The position numbers were made by a program, and so were the translations under genes. The notes beneath the pieces were generated by a model. That model was not told the DNA's origin. It made no database searches and saw only the letters and a program-made list of their open reading frames with translations. From Paragordius varius (taxonomy: Eukaryota > Nematomorpha), in contig OZ176050.1 of assembly GCA_964247055.1 (NCBI GenBank), positions 8,804,001 to 8,868,000 of the forward strand: a DNA stretch of 64,000 nucleotides, read 5' to 3'. Shown here in pieces: positions 29,531 through 44,100 of the stretch (the stretch's first letter is position 1; every line of letters begins with the position of its first letter).

Positions 29531-32380
29531 ACTAAAAAAAATACGGTAAAAAAGCAAATGATACTTATTATTAATCAAATTTTGATTATATTATATGGAA
29601 GGATATTTTGCAAAAAGTATTGATTTTAATATGTACAAATACAAAGTCCCTACGTTAAAACATAAGCTTTAAACCCTGATTTCAAAGCATTACCTCTTTC
29701 CCCGTGAAAAAAGTACCTCAAATTATTGCTTATAAATGTGCTATTATACTTAAAGTTTGGATACTAGAATGAACTGTGTTTGTTAGTATTTATGGGTTTA
29801 TCATATCAACATAATCTCATCTCACATTTAAGAGATTGATTCCAGCTGTGACATATATTAAAAGGGGCGGGGCAATTATATCCTTATAATTAAAGAATGC
29901 GTGGTTATCTGTTCTTAGTTGGTCAATTTATTAGTATTAATCCCTTACTTAACTTTTAAAAGTTTAGTAAACTATAAATAAATATCATTGCGAGAAATAA
30001 CACACAAATTTCAAGAAAAGTTGTGGTCATTTTTTTGAGACATTTTTCGAAGGCTAAGGCAACTTGGCTGTGAAATGACAGTTAGTGTTAGAATAAAAAT
30101 ATTATATAGTATCTATATGAGTTATCACTCTATACTAGATATTATACAAATTTTTTATGCTTAATAAATCTTAATTATCTTTATATTATCGTTATTATTT
30201 AAGTTATATCAAAAAACTAGGGTATTACATATTATGATTTTTATGCAGGAGTTTAATTAAAATAAAATGAGTTTTAGACTAAAATAATGTGCAGGTTTGG
30301 TTAATATCTAAATATTATATTGAGCAGAAAACTTTTATCATATAATATACATTAAAATTATAATTCTAATATTGTGGGACTGACCTCATTTTTATTACTA
30401 AGACTTAACCACACGTTTATAATTCTAAGATTGTTGTTTTGCAGTAGTTTTTGGGAGGTTCTGCTGAAAAAAATTGAAAAATAGCCAAGTTTAAAAAACT
30501 TTTTTAGTTTAAATAATTTACAAAATTTTTAGCTGTTTTTATTTAAATACAAAAATCACAAAAAATAATTATTAAGGAAGGAGAAAGTTGTTCGAGAAAA
30601 TTCCCCATTTAATATGTATGTTAAATTCAAATATTTTTACATTAAACAGGAATGATGAGGGTTAAAGGCGTAAGAGTCATGTTTTGATGTAAAATAATAA
30701 TTTCCACCGTTTTGCCAGAGAGCAAGTTAAAATTTGATTAAATTAGTGGTAATAACTCATTCTCTGATAAGATCAAAATAACTCTTTAAAATTCTATGCC
30801 AGTAAAACTATCGAGAGAAATTTTTTAAATTATAGTTTCAGTAATAATCAAACTACCACTCTTTCTCATATAGTTAATTTATCAAGACAAAAAAGTGGAT
30901 GTTTTTTTTGAAATAATTGAAATTGTCATCCACACCTACCATATAATACAAAATGTATAAAGAAAGACATTTATAGAAAGAGAAGATTTTCAATTGGTAA
31001 CAAAATAATCTGTTATAAATAAAACTAATAATTATTGCCTTGGGATTTTAAATTATTTATAGAATTTTTTTATCTTCTTTTTAATTTAGTTACAGGTCCA
31101 GCTTTCTTTTACGAAAAGCTTGTTGTGACATCATTGTTTGTTAAATTATAATGGAATGATAGATAGATAACAAAAACAACAACAGCCAATTTTATCAATA
31201 GATTCAATTAAAAATTAACGAGTATAACAATATTGCCAAAAAAACTTAGCCAATCTCATCAACATATATTTTAAATAAAATTAAATATAACGTTAAATAA
31301 TTAATGATATTTTTATTTATTATATTAATGCATTTATATTTAAATATTTTTTGCGTATTGAAAAATACCAATTTAGATGAATTAAGAATCGTAGTTTCCC
31401 TCTATATTTCATCACTCTTTGGGGTTTAAGGAGCCTCTTTAAAGCAAAAAGGGCTCCCTTTGTACCGCGCTCACGTAGTTCCGCCCTATTTTAAAATATT
31501 TCTATTAATTAACAATTAACATTTTATAAAGATAATAAAGCTCAAAACTTTGTCGCACTATTAAATACATATATATATATATATTTTCATCTTAATCTAA
31601 TTGATCAATTAATATAAAATGTGAAGATCAATGTTTAGTATGAGACATATTTTAAATGCTTACTCTATTTTTTCGCTTAACATGTGATCCTGACTTCTCT
31701 TTTTTCTTTACATGCTTTAACTTAAATGAAACATTTATAAAAAGCTAAATTTTGACACATCATTCCCTGACTTGTCAGTATCAAGGCTTGACTAGTTTTT
31801 AATATCTGTTTTTTGTGTTTAGAGATAAATTTTGGAAGTTAATAAAACAACTATTTATTAATTTAGTTTTTATATGTGAAATGAATTAGGTTTAACTATA
31901 AAGGTATATGATATTTTTTGTTACAAAACACCTTTTTATATGTTTAAAATTGGAAAATTTAACATTTTTTTACTTGTATTCTTTACAATTATAAATTTAT
32001 ACATTTTACAGATTAAACAAGAATGTGTTAAAAGCATTTAGAGACGACTAATTGTTTTCGCTTTTTATAATTGCTTGGTTTTACAAATATAGATTTTTCA
32101 AATGTACCTTTTACCTGTGTATATCTGTACCCCTCTACTTTAGTATACAATTTTTGAGAAAAATATTGCTTTTATGTTCATTTAATAACCTTTTACATTT
32201 AACAGCAGTGCTTACTTTAAACATTCGATTTTAAAATATGTTTTTTTAATACTTAGAGTTAAAAGCATTGTAAAAATACGCGTAATAAAAATTCGTATAA
32301 TATTATATTACCATGACAAAAAAACTTTGGGCCTAATATAGAAGTAAAAAAATCCCAATTTTTAACGCACTAGATGGGGA
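29531..32380. other. Intergenic, nothing recognised
   Basis: AT-rich sequence. A short less AT-rich patch at about 31420-31490 is unassigned. No coding features recognised. Confidence 0.4.
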
Positions 32381-32389
32381 ATTTCAAAG

Positions 32390-33020
32390 ATGGAGCTGGA
32401 GCTCTGTTATAAAATATGCTAAACACATTGATTGCAAAAATATACTCATTTAATTTATACACTGTGCGCTTAATTAAATATGGGGGAAAATGCTACATGC
32501 TGACAGACGAGTTGCATGAATCGAAAGAATTAGTGAGCAAATGGATTAATGTACGACAATGCGGTGTTTTAAAGTTAATAAAAAGAAAACGGAACTCATA
32601 AATTTTGGTGGGAAAAAACGAAAAACGGAATTAGAAGAAGGTTGGATTTAGGAGCAGATGGTTCTGATATAAATCTAAAAATTCGAAATAGTTGGGCAAA
32701 ATATAAAATATCTCAAACTTTCTGTGCAATCAAAATATTATCTAAACGACCAGGGTAAGATTTACAGTGTTGTTGTACAGTCAACAATGATATACAACTC
32801 ACAGACATGGACATTAAAAAAATCAGAACAGCCACTTTGATGTCACTCAAATTAGAATGCTCAGATTAATGTGCGATGTAACGAGGAAAGACAAGGTGAG
32901 GGTTTACATCAGTACGGATACCAAACCGATCGCAAAAGATAATGTTGAATCGACTTAGATGCTTTGAACAAGTATAGAAAGAAGAGACAATAAAAACATC
33001 GGTAAAAAGATTATAAACCA
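32390..33020 (+). mobile_element. Decayed non-LTR retrotransposon (LINE) 3' fragment
   Basis: Translation in shifting frames gives the region after the reverse transcriptase of RTE-type and related LINEs: VRLIKYGGKCYMLTDEL, then DGSDINLKIRNSWAKYK, a TMIYNSQTWTLKKSEQ block matching the usual GSETWALKKS motif, and a diverged LRLMCDVTRKDKVR equivalent of LRWMCGVTRRDKIR. Many stops and frame changes; clearly dead. Different family from the LINE at 45862. Confidence 0.65.
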
Positions 33021-33693
33021 TATTAAAATCTTCCTATATATTCCGTCTCACCTCTGTAAAAATAGAATTTTTTGAAAAAAATAATCTCTATAAATCTGTA
33101 TTTGGAGCAATTTTCCGGGAAAAAGGTATGGCCCATTCTAATTAAATAATTATAACCTTAGATGGGGTTCCGTTGTTAGAAGCTATCCCATCCATTCCAA
33201 TTAAAAAATCATGCCTGTTGCGCTACTTTTCGGAAAACTGAGGAGACCTTATGGATTCAATAATGTTAGGCAAAAGGCTTTTTTGCACCCTTACTATCTT
33301 AAATACACTACCATAATAACTAACTCGGGTTTGAAATATCAATTATGGTTTCAAATATTTCCTCTATAAAGGCAAAGATTTAATCAAGTTCTTTATCTAA
33401 AGGCACATGGTTACCGTATGTTAAATATGCGCCATATAAGAATAAAGTTGTTTTTAACAAAATATCGGACTTAAGACATAATAATTTTTCAAAACTCTGG
33501 TACCCAATCATATGCCAAATGCGCCTCTAAACAAAAAAATCGTGTTTATAATTAACAAACAATTTTTTAGGTGCAGAAATATATTTATTTAATTCACTCA
33601 TCATATAATTGAGATACAGCGACGCGTGAGGCACAGTTAATATGCTTTTTGAAAATTCTTTTCAATAATTTTACGTAATTATCAAATTTGTCT

Positions 33694-33833
33694 TGAAATT
33701 ATACGGACAAAACATAAAAGACAACGATACTTTTTTAAACTTTTATTTTTACTACAGAAACTATATAATTACAATGAAATATTGTGTGAATTAACAATTT
33801 ACATCTCTAATCTCCGTTTCGCAACACGAAATG
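33694..33833. mobile_element. TIR element family (GGACAAAACG ends), copy 3, partial
   Basis: Left end GAAATTATACGGACAAAACA, then AAAAGACAAC and CAATTTACATCTCTAATCTCC near the right side. Abuts the palindrome at 33834. Confidence 0.55.
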
Positions 33834-33969
33834 ATATCATTTTTCAGTCAAAAGCAACATTTTTTTCAACCAACCACAACATTTTTTCAGTAGTTTTGTT
33901 TAAAAATGTTGCTTTTGTTTGAAAAATCGTTTGGTTGAAAAAATTGCTTTTGACTGAAAAATGGTATAT
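33834..33969. repeat. 136-bp palindrome, possible minimal foldback element
   Basis: Left arm ATATCATTTTTCAGTCAAAA through TTTTTTCAACCAA; right arm is the inverse, TTGGTTGAAAAAATTGC through TGAAAAATGGTATAT. The right terminus, read inward, is TATACCATTTTTCAG, sharing the first ten bases with the foldback family found in myosin V introns. It directly precedes the 33974 element. Confidence 0.75.
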
Positions 33970-33973
33970 ATAA

Positions 33974-35868
33974 CACTTGGATACATTAGATTCTTTTCAG
34001 TCCTTCATTCAAAATTGGGGTTGATAGATACCCCAGGCTGGTTTAAAATTAAATATTACAAAAAATATGGAATAAATTGAAACCATGGCAAAAGTTTGCC
34101 CTTATATAACATTAATGAACCGATATATTAAAATTGATATTACCTATTCAGAGGTATAACCCAAAGGTAAAAATTTAGTCAAAATGACATGTAGGCATTA
34201 GCTAAATGTAAAAATAATGGAAATATAACTTTTATTTATATTAATGTTAATGATTTTAATAAAAAAGTAAACTTAATTTAGGCTTAGAATCAAATAAATA
34301 CGATATTTTGCAAAAATGGTATAAAATAAGAATGGCGTCAAAGTTAGGGTTGTGATTTTGACCCCCTTTTTTCGAAAAAGGGGGTCAGACCTAGGTCGGA
34401 CCTAGGTCATACCATATGTTATTGCCAATAATAAATAACTACATACATAAATACTTGATTAAATCACATAAAAAAGGTTTTTACATAAAGTGTATATTTT
34501 TTTAAAATTATACTTTCACCAATCCTGATGATTTAAATTTCTACAATTAATGATCTTTCCTAAAATCATACATAAAGACTTATAGAAAGTTTCAAATCAC
34601 AGAAAGCTAAGACTAATGAAAAAATATGCATTTATTTAAGCCTATTTATGCTTTAATTATTTAGATTGTGTAACAACGAGTCACTGTCCATGAGCTTAAC
34701 GTTAACTTAGGATGGTTCAAAGTTTTTTTATACTTGAAATTTTTATACGATTTATTAGAATATATAATCGTGCTCACTACATTTAAAATTTCAGTAATCT
34801 TATTAAGATTAATATATTGTTAGATCAAATTATATATTATATGACATTGGCATACATGTCATATTGTATTAGGATATTCTTTATTAATTAAATTTTCAGC
34901 AGCCTTCATGTTCGCTGCATTATCGGTCAAAATGGCATTAATTATTTAAATTTCCAATATCTTTTATAATTGGTTCCATTATGTTATAGATATATTCGGC
35001 AGTCTTACTATGATAAGATGCGTCAATAGTTAATAAAAATGATTTTTGGGATCCTTGGCCAATAATATTTATTTGCTTCCTACGAATATTGGTAAAGGGA
35101 TCGACGATTAATAAAATATTATTTTTACATATTCCAGTAACTATTTTTATATCTTCATAACATGAATCTAATAATTTATTGGAAATCTGTTTTCTATTTG
35201 GAATAGCATAATTAGGTTTAAAGTATGAATGAAACTCTGAAAATGTTTATTTTCAACTATGTTTAGAGTTGAGGATGTATAAATAAAATTTGCTAAATGT
35301 TTCTGGCTAATTTCTCTTGAAAATAGAAATTTTTAAGACTAACTTAAGAAATTAAATAATTAGCTTGCTTTTCGACCATCACCTTCTATCATAAAATTTA
35401 TTTCATGAACTTCATTTAAATGTTTCTTCATTCGGTTTTTATTTAATATATATATATAGTGTAATTACATTTCTTGCATGTAAATTAATTTTTTTTGATC
35501 GAAAAATTTCCACAAGGCTGATTTCACTATGATTTAGGAGGTAAAGAAAAGATGTGTATCATATGATATTTAAAAAAAATACATATATAAATAATATAAG
35601 GTTTTTTTTATTTAAAAATTGTAAAATTAAATAAATAAAAAATAAAAAAAAATTGACCTAGGTCATTTTTTTCGTAGTCAGGTCATGACCCTAGGTCATT
35701 GACTAATGGGCACAACCCTAGTCAAAGTAGATTGATACGGAACTTCTTTTTATAAAATTATTAGGATAGAAGCATAAATTTATCTGGTACCATTCTTCCA
35801 ATAGTTTTTCAAAATATTTACTTAAATATTGTCTGGGGTATTTAAATACCCCAATTTGAATCGAGGTG
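33974..35868. mobile_element. piggyBac-like MITE, copy B, interrupted by a hAT element
   Basis: Inverted copy of the element at 2478-3023, starting CACTTGGATACATTAGATTC and ending with the inverse of CACCTCGATTCAAATTGGGG. Flanked by ATAA on both sides (33970-33973 and 35869-35872) rather than TTAA. Removing the nested hAT (1376 bp plus one 8-bp duplication) leaves about 511 bp, close to the 546 bp of copy A. The internal sequence matches copy A in reverse orientation. Confidence 0.8.
34345..35720 (-). mobile_element. hAT transposon with decayed transposase, nested
   Basis: A 1376-bp element beginning TAGGGTTGTG and ending CACAACCCTA, flanked by the perfect 8-bp duplication GTCAAAGT (34337-34344 and 35721-35728). 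Subterminal regions carry repeated GACCTAGGTC-type palindromes. On the minus strand, about 35250 to 34870, frames encode hAT transposase segments: NYAIPNRKQISNKLLDSCYE, FLLTIDASYHSKTAEYIYN and a downstream LTDNAANMKAAENL-like stretch. The reading frame is interrupted in several places and the C-terminal dimerisation region was not seen, so it is a dead, internally deleted copy. Confidence 0.9.
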
Positions 35869-36939
35869 ATAAGGAATCGAGATTTTTATTTTTTAGAAAA
35901 AAGATTTAGGTTTTAAGATCTGTAACTTTTGTAATATTTATCAAACGGTAATTTTTATGATATAAATTTCGTTATGATAAATATGGAACTGCATAATTAA
36001 TTTTATATTAAAATATATATATTTTTTAACAGTGCCTCTTTACCCTATTATTATACTATACGGATTTTATACGCAACAAAAAACTACTAACCTGCATAAA
36101 TTAACAATATTCCTTATTTATAGTATAAATAATAAATAAATCATTAGAAAGATGTTCTAAAAATTACAATGATGATGAGATAAGTAATTTTACAAAGCTA
36201 TACTGTCAAATCTTTTTGATTAACTCTATAATAAAACGGGGATTACAGGAATATATATATATTATGTAAAAAAGAGATTTTTTTCATTGCAAAATAGTCC
36301 TCTAAAATATTATAATTTATGATGATAAATGCTTGTTCAGTTAATGAATCAAAGGAATATTATAAATCTCAATTTTAAGCTCGCTGAAATAAAAAGATTC
36401 AGTTTCTTACGGAACAATCAATGAATAATAATTAACCAAATTATTTCTTATGTTACACAAAATTTAATATCAAATTTTTTTCTTAAATCGCCATTTGCAT
36501 AACAGAGGTACAACAAAACAATATAATGGTTGATTGGAATTTATATTTAAAAACATGGTCTTTATTAAAAACAAGGAAACAATTAGTTACGAGACCGAAA
36601 AAAATGAGATTGCATCAAATATATACTTTTTTATCGATAAAAGTTAATAAAAATTAATATCCATTCCACATACACATATTTTAATCTGTTAAACTAAAAC
36701 GTTCCTTGTAAGCCAAATTAAATAAGTTATTATTCATTTGATATTTTTACAGCTATTTGAACGATTGTTATGTCAAAATGAATATATTTATACGATAATT
36801 AATAAAAATTATATTAAAAACTTACCACGTCCAATTAGTCAACGTTAGCAGTTTTGCTTTTATAATTATTAAAATTTTAATAAATTTTTTCTGATCATAA
36901 TAATTTTAATTAAGAGATTATATACATAAACACTTTAGC

Positions 36940-37190
36940 CAGGGATAAATGATCTCGCGGGCCGCATTCGCAACATATATGGGCTTTGACGAATATTTTA
37001 TTAGAATTTAAATATAAGACTGTAAAAACAACTATTTATTATAACATTTTTTGCTGGTTCATTGCCAAAGCTTGAAAAATTAATTCAGAAATTTGTTTAA
37101 CAAAATCAATGTTAGGATTTCGTGAAATTTTGTGAGTGTTGTCGCAGGCTGCAAAAATATTTTGGAGGGCCTGCCTGTTGGACAGCCCTT
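36940..37190. mobile_element. hAT MITE, copy 2 (inverted)
   Basis: A 251-bp diverged member of the 29216 family in reverse orientation: CAGGGATAAATGATCTCGCG then GGGCCGCATTCGCAACATAT, ending GTTGGACAGCCCTT. Flanks CTTTAGC and CTTTAAGC look like a decayed duplication. It accounts for an isolated open frame on the minus strand (37039-37233), which I do not treat as a gene. Confidence 0.75.
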
Positions 37191-37198
37191 CTTTAAGC

Positions 37199-38036
37199 GT
37201 GTCAGTCAGCCATTGTTCACAGATGGTGAACAAAATCTGATGTGTATATAATTTTAGTTTTTATAAGGATTTTTCTGATAAAATATTTATTTAAATGCAT
37301 ATATCAGCAGTGGCTTGAGCTTGGTGAATAACATACATATATCCAAAATTAGTTTTTTTTCGTCAAGTTATGAGTTTATGGATGGCTTTCCGTTTTTTCC
37401 TGCCTTATTATATTACTATTTAATCTCTTTCTAATTTTAATCTATTCACTCATTTATATTAGGGAAGGGATTATATCATCTATATGTGTAACTAGATGGC
37501 TACTAAATCCTCCATTCTTAATGCACAGTTAGATGATAAACCTTAAGTTAATTTAGTAAATATAGAGGGAGCTTTTTAACAAAATACTTATTTAGATTAT
37601 ACATTTTAATTAAATTTTTTGCCAATCAAAACGAAATTTAATTCGCTTGCTAAATCCCCAACAAATAAATAAATTAGAATTTTTACAAACGCACATATGT
37701 ATATTGAATTAAATAATTAAATTTAATATTGCCAAATTGTGGATTTTCGAAAAAAAAGGATTAGGTTTATGCAATAAAATATATGTACAAAGATGTAATG
37801 CAGCAAGGAAATCATGTGGAAAATTATAAAAAATTTAAATTATAATCAACCAAAATTAATAATTTATTAAATTGTTGAATAATTACCTATCTATCTACTG
37901 TGGATTATAAAATTTACGGTTTATTACAGGATAAATATTAATTTATATACAAATACCACATAACTTTTTGCCTAAACATTTATTATTATACACATGATTG
38001 ATAATTTTTATATTATGTTAATAAATTTTAACATGA
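37199..38036. other. 3' flank of myosin V, nothing else recognised
   Basis: AT-rich. Holds the putative poly-A signal of myosin V at 37979-37984 and no other supported feature. Confidence 0.45.
37979..37984 (-). terminator. Putative polyadenylation signal of myosin V
   Basis: AATAAA on the minus strand, 52 bases past the stop codon. Weak evidence in AT-rich DNA, but correctly placed. Confidence 0.35.
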
Positions 38037-41000
38037 TTATAACTTTTTCAAAAAATTAGCTAATAATCTACAAAATTCTGTTTCAAAATCTTTTTCTCCC
38101 TGGCTTAACGGTTGATTAAATTTGATTTCAGCTTCAATTACTTTTGTCGTATTAGTCCCATTTTGATTTTCGTACATGGCAATGTGTTCCATAGGGACCA
38201 CAATTTTTTCATTAGTATTTTCTTTAGTTTGAATGTTTGTTAATTCCTCATTTTTGTGTCTCCGGTCAAATAGGCTATAATATTCAAACAACTTGGGCGA
38301 ATCCAAAAATTTGAAAGGATACTGATATTGGATATCTAAGTGAGGACTAACACTTTTTAATGAGAAGTTTATTGTTGTGCTATGACCAGTTTTGGGCTGA
38401 GATTCTGAGTGATTCGGCAAATCAGCACTATCTTGATTTGTGTTTTGGGTCGTGTTGTTGGGTATTATTGAAGGGTGTGCCACAAACAGACTCTTGATTC
38501 GTTTCAAGGTTCCGTACCCAAAGATTTGAGAACTACCCGATGATAGTTCATGAGAGCTAAGCCCCAATTTTTCGCGACACCTCTCTAACAGTTGGGGAGG
38601 GATGGTCGGTTCATAATCTTCCGTTGGTTCATACGATTCCAAAAGATTGATAGTCTAAGAGAAAAAGAGTATTTATTATATAAAATGGTAAATACTCGCT
38701 GCAAGAAAATTAAAGTATGACAGAAGCCATGCGGTCTTAACCTATATAATTGTCAATTTGATTCTTTCAATAACCCATTTAATAAATATTTATTGAATCT
38801 CTGAATACCTATTAAAGTGATTTATAAATGAACTAATACAAACTTTATCTTATTAACTTTATTCACTTGGGACCGTTGAGTTAACCAAAATTGAAATTGA
38901 ATTTTTTTATCAATTATATACACAAATATAATTAAAGTAAACGCAGCACACTTACGGTATAATCATTAAATGTAAGAAAATAGATATCCTAATCCTATTA
39001 TTAGTTTTATACCCTTCTATAAGAAGAACAAACAAAGGCAAATCACCAAATTATATATAGGATAGGAAAGAAACTTATACCAACAACTTTTTTTTAATTA
39101 AAAATTAATTGAAAAACAAGAGATATATCGCAGATTTTTTGGCACCGTTTTAAGTTCTGTCTGTTTGTTTGTGATAATTATCGCTAACAAATATTTTACA
39201 ATGATAAAAATTTAATTATAGTAATGTAAGTATTTTGTTAAATGTGAATGCATATAATTTTATCATTTCCCAATACTTTAAATTTTACACTTTTATAGGT
39301 ATTGATATATTAGATATTTCTCAATTAAAATTTAGCCTTGATATCGCTGTAGAGCGCGGTAAGGTACGAAAGATATGGAAGAAAATAATTATAAAATTTT
39401 AAGTAATACAATTTTAATGCGCATCACAAATATTTTGTGTTTAATAATACTTAACTATATTTTAATAGGGATAAATATATATTATTGATTAAAAATGTTA
39501 GCATACTTTTACTAAACCTCAAAAATAAATTAAAAATATTAATGAAAAGATGAATTTTTGAAGGAAAAATCAAAATTTAATGAGAAAAATCAAATGATAT
39601 TAAAAGCAATTTGTATAATTAAAAAATATTCTAAATATATTAAGACATTTTTACAATAAATTAATGCCTGAAACCTTAAAAAAATCACACATATATACAA
39701 TGATAATTGTGATCAAATATGCAATACAACCTTTTACAGTAATTAAATAATTTTTTGCATAAAAATACTAATAAAATATTTTTTTAAATTTTTTAATCAA
39801 TAGTTAAAATATATATATTTCATACCGAATCTTTAGCCATATTTTATTAAGTAAGTGAAAATTAACATAAATTTACAAAATGCCTTCCCATCCAAAATAT
39901 CAATTGCAAATTGTAGCTTTTTATGGTAAATTATGAGTTTTAATATTCAAAAATTAACATGGAATGCATCCAAAAAATCCTTACATTGAAAATTATGTCC
40001 CTAGTTAATTGTTAAATAGAGAAAACTTTTAAAAAATCACTGCAAAACTAAATAATTAAATAAGACCCACAGATTGGACTAAATTTTTAAAATAAAAAAG
40101 AAAAATTAGGGGGTATCAAATTTTTCTAATATATGATAATAAACATAACAATTAAATTTTATGTGCGTTTCACTACCCAATTTTTTTAAACATTTTAACC
40201 TAAGATATATAGATTAAATATTTGAGTTAAGGCATTATTCCATGCATTACTTCTCAAACATTAATAAATTAATTAGATAATTAAATTTTTAACATTAATT
40301 TATTCTGTATGAATTCGTAAAAAAATTACCATTGTGAATTAAATGTTTAAATTTTAACCTTTTCGTCAATACAATCATATCCCAACAACTAAGATTGCAG
40401 AAATTATAATTTTAAATTATATATATTAGGAATAAATTAAGCTTAAACAAGAAGTTCTATGGAAAATTTTGATTATATTAAGAAAACACTAAAAATAGTT
40501 GAGTCATAAATTTCTAACAAATTAATAATCCATTAGCGATTACTATATTAACTATTGGGGGATAAAATGTAACATTTAATTCAATTTTTTTATAAAAACA
40601 GCTTGAAACGTAAAGATTAACCTGTATAGGTGTAAGCGTTTTACAAAGTGAGATAATCGAATCACAATCATCAACATTTTTGCGGAATTGAAAGAGTTTA
40701 CAGGCCGTGGAAAGACATTCAAGCCCTTCACAAATATCAATATCCTCCGGGATTAAAGTATTCAGCTTTAACGGGTGAGTAAAATTTTTGCGGACCCATG
40801 ATTCAATCAGGCTTATATTGTGCCTAAAAATGTATAAAATAAATACAGTTGGGTATAAATAACATATTAAGGTTTATTTTACAAAAATGGATATTTTAGT
40901 AATTTTGCAAAAAAAATTATGATATATCGATCATATATTTTACCGAATCATGGTGGCTTTAGTAAAATTACACAAGGATTTGTTATGGAGAAGGGCATTG

Positions 41001-41112
41001 AATGACATGGCTCCAATCACATAAATGATTTGTCGGAATATTTGGGCGGTGTAATAGACATCCAAAGAGTATAGATCACATTTCGATTTCCAATTTTCTA
41101 GCTAAAGTTGAA

Positions 41113-41143
<31 letters not shown>

Positions 41144-44100
41144 GCCAAACTATTTTATGAAAATGTGCAGATAATTAATCATAAAACCAAATGAAAAATC
41201 TTATTAAAATATTTAAAAGACATTAAGCCGCTATCAAATACTTTTTCTAATAAGGATTGTATAGTAATGTTTTGTTGAAATGCGGGAGAATTTTGAGATT
41301 CATGGACTAGGTTAAAGTTTGATGACGAAGATTCATATATTGCCCCTAAAAAAATCATAAAATAAAAACAAAATTAATATTAATTGATCCTTTGGAAATT
41401 TCAAAATAATTAGGTTAAAACATACTGATAGAATCAAAAATGTCCGATGCCATACCCTTGACGACCAAAGAGTAAATGTAGGTAATAACACTCTGAAGTT
41501 CGATTGTGATTATGGTTAAACAACTTTCTTCCTAAAAAGTAAAAACATTTTTTGTAATTGATATTTTTACTTGACAAAGTTTACTAGTAAACGAAAATTT
41601 TCATTTTTTTAAAATTGGTTTAAATAATTCCAAAATTAATTAGGACCTGGTTTGGTAAAAAATTGTCATAGGTTTTTAATTTAAATATAAAATATAGATC
41701 CATACAATAATAAACAATCCCAATTTTCGTATATGAATTTCATTTAATGTGATTAGTATAAGTTATATACTATTATAAAAAATCTTATTTACTTCTTCAA
41801 AATGTTCCATATTCCAAGTTATTACGTGATAAAGGTTTATAACATTGGATAACCAATATAATGTGGATTCAATGCATGATGGCTAAATATAATAACACAA
41901 ATATTATAGGTTTTAGATTATATAAAATAATGCTTAATTATATATAGGGAATCGATTCCTAAAATTAAATATAAATATTTAATTGTTTAACAAACTCGAC
42001 TGATTTTGAAATTGTACCTTTTGTTGTAGGGTTGATTTAATCGTTTCCAGCCATGTGAAAACGCAATAGGTAGCATATGAGTATTTGGTGGAAATGGCAG
42101 ATTCCAAAACGAAATACACCAGATACGAAGGGAAAAATAGGTTATTTTGATCGGGTATAATTTTGGAATCTACCAAATTTGTATCACAATCTATCATAAA
42201 ATAAAATGTGTAATTGACAAACAAAAATTCGCTTATATACTAATAACAATTCAAATTCGCCCTCAAATAATTCGAATTCATTCCCCCTTGAATAATTCGA
42301 ATTCACCCTAAAAGATTATGTGTTTTCGGGCTTAAATAATTCATTGTTAATATGAAACATATCTTTATGGCTTAATTTATTATTACTTTTATTTTAATTT
42401 TAAGCAAAATTTTTCTAAAAATATAGAAAAATATAGGTAATCTTAAAAAAACACATAATTTATTTTAGGATGAATTTGAAATGTTCGAGGGTGATATATA
42501 ATATAAACTTATAGGTGTAAACAAAGCTCGATGGTTATTTATATTATGCCAGAATGAATTTTTTTCAAATAAAAGTTTATGAATTCTGGTCAAAACTGAT
42601 AAAAGCACGGTCATTATCAATAAAAAAAGTGAAAAAATTAAAGTCGATTAAATAATTTAAAACATCATTTTTTGGGTATACTACATTATAAATTGATATT
42701 TAATAACATTTAAATTTGATTTCCATAATAGTATTATATAATTACCTTTCAATCTAATTATCAAAATAAAAATATGCTTGTTAAATTATTGGTTTAAAAA
42801 AAATGCAAATTTCCTTATATTACTAATAATTAATTACTTTCAATCAAATTAGCGCAACACCCATCCCAAGTGTTTGAGAAATCAGATATTATGGGTTCCA
42901 ACCTAATTTAGAGATAATAATTTAAATATTTAATCCATATATGCAAAAAGCTACAAAAATGCTTGCTATTCAAAAAGAAAAAAAGATTACATTTCTTCAA
43001 TTCTACTATCATTAGACAAGCGATATTTTAACACACTTTTTGTGAGAGTTGAATTGTGCGAAGTAATTTCTAATACATTAGAAACATTATGTTCATCATA
43101 TGCATCTTTTTCAAATTTGACGTTATTCGGGGAATCGAAATTAACCAATGTATTGGTAATCTTTCTTTTACTTTCTTTATCACAAATTACATGGTTGGGA
43201 CCTGATGACAAACGTCGTTGTTGGTTATTGGTTAAATTATTATACACATTTAATATTTGAGCCAAATCGACCATGTTCATATCTGTCTACCATTATGTAT
43301 TTAAAGGATAAAAAACTTAATTAGAGAAAGTAATTATACCATTTACAGTTCAAATTCACCCTTAAATAAATTATGTGTTTTTGATATTTTTGTTTAAAAA
43401 TAAAATAATACTGAAAAAATAATATAAGCCATAAAGATGTATTTCATGTTAATAATGAGTTTAAGCCCGAAAACACATAATTTATTTTTAGGTTGAATTT
43501 GAATTGTTCAAGGGTGAATTTGAATTGTAAATGGTATATTAAATATACTTAAACTTATTTTATATGATTAAATATGGTACAAAATGCAGGCATAAGACCA
43601 GAACCATTGGATTAGTCAAAACCATGGATGCAAAAATAAATTTGTTTTCTATTATTTTCAAATCATAGAATATGTTTGTTAGATTATGGGAGCATCATAC
43701 TATTAAGTTTTTTTAAATAATTCACTTTTTATAAGTTATCTCGTAAAAATGGAACCGGATTCGGAACCATTTAATCAAAAAATAATGGCCTAATTTTGGC
43801 AAAAATATTTTGGAATCGGAATGATATAATCATAAATTGTTTTTAAACAAAAATGTAAAATCGGTAACCAAAAATAAAAAAGGAATCCCAAAAAACAGTT
43901 TCAGATCACTAATATATAAATAAAATATAATTTTTTTCACAAAATCTATAAATAAAATTAAAAAATTCGCATTTAAATATTTAACTAATTACAAATATAA
44001 TATACGAGATTGGAATTAATCCTAATATTAAAAAATTGAAGTTAATATAATATATATTATCACCTGGCTAGATATGGATACCATGGAAGGGCGACTAGAT

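Noticed and set aside
37039-37233. Minus-strand open frame of 64 codons that looks protein-like
   Set aside because: It overlaps the interior of a diverged hAT MITE; the same sequence in other copies is non-coding.
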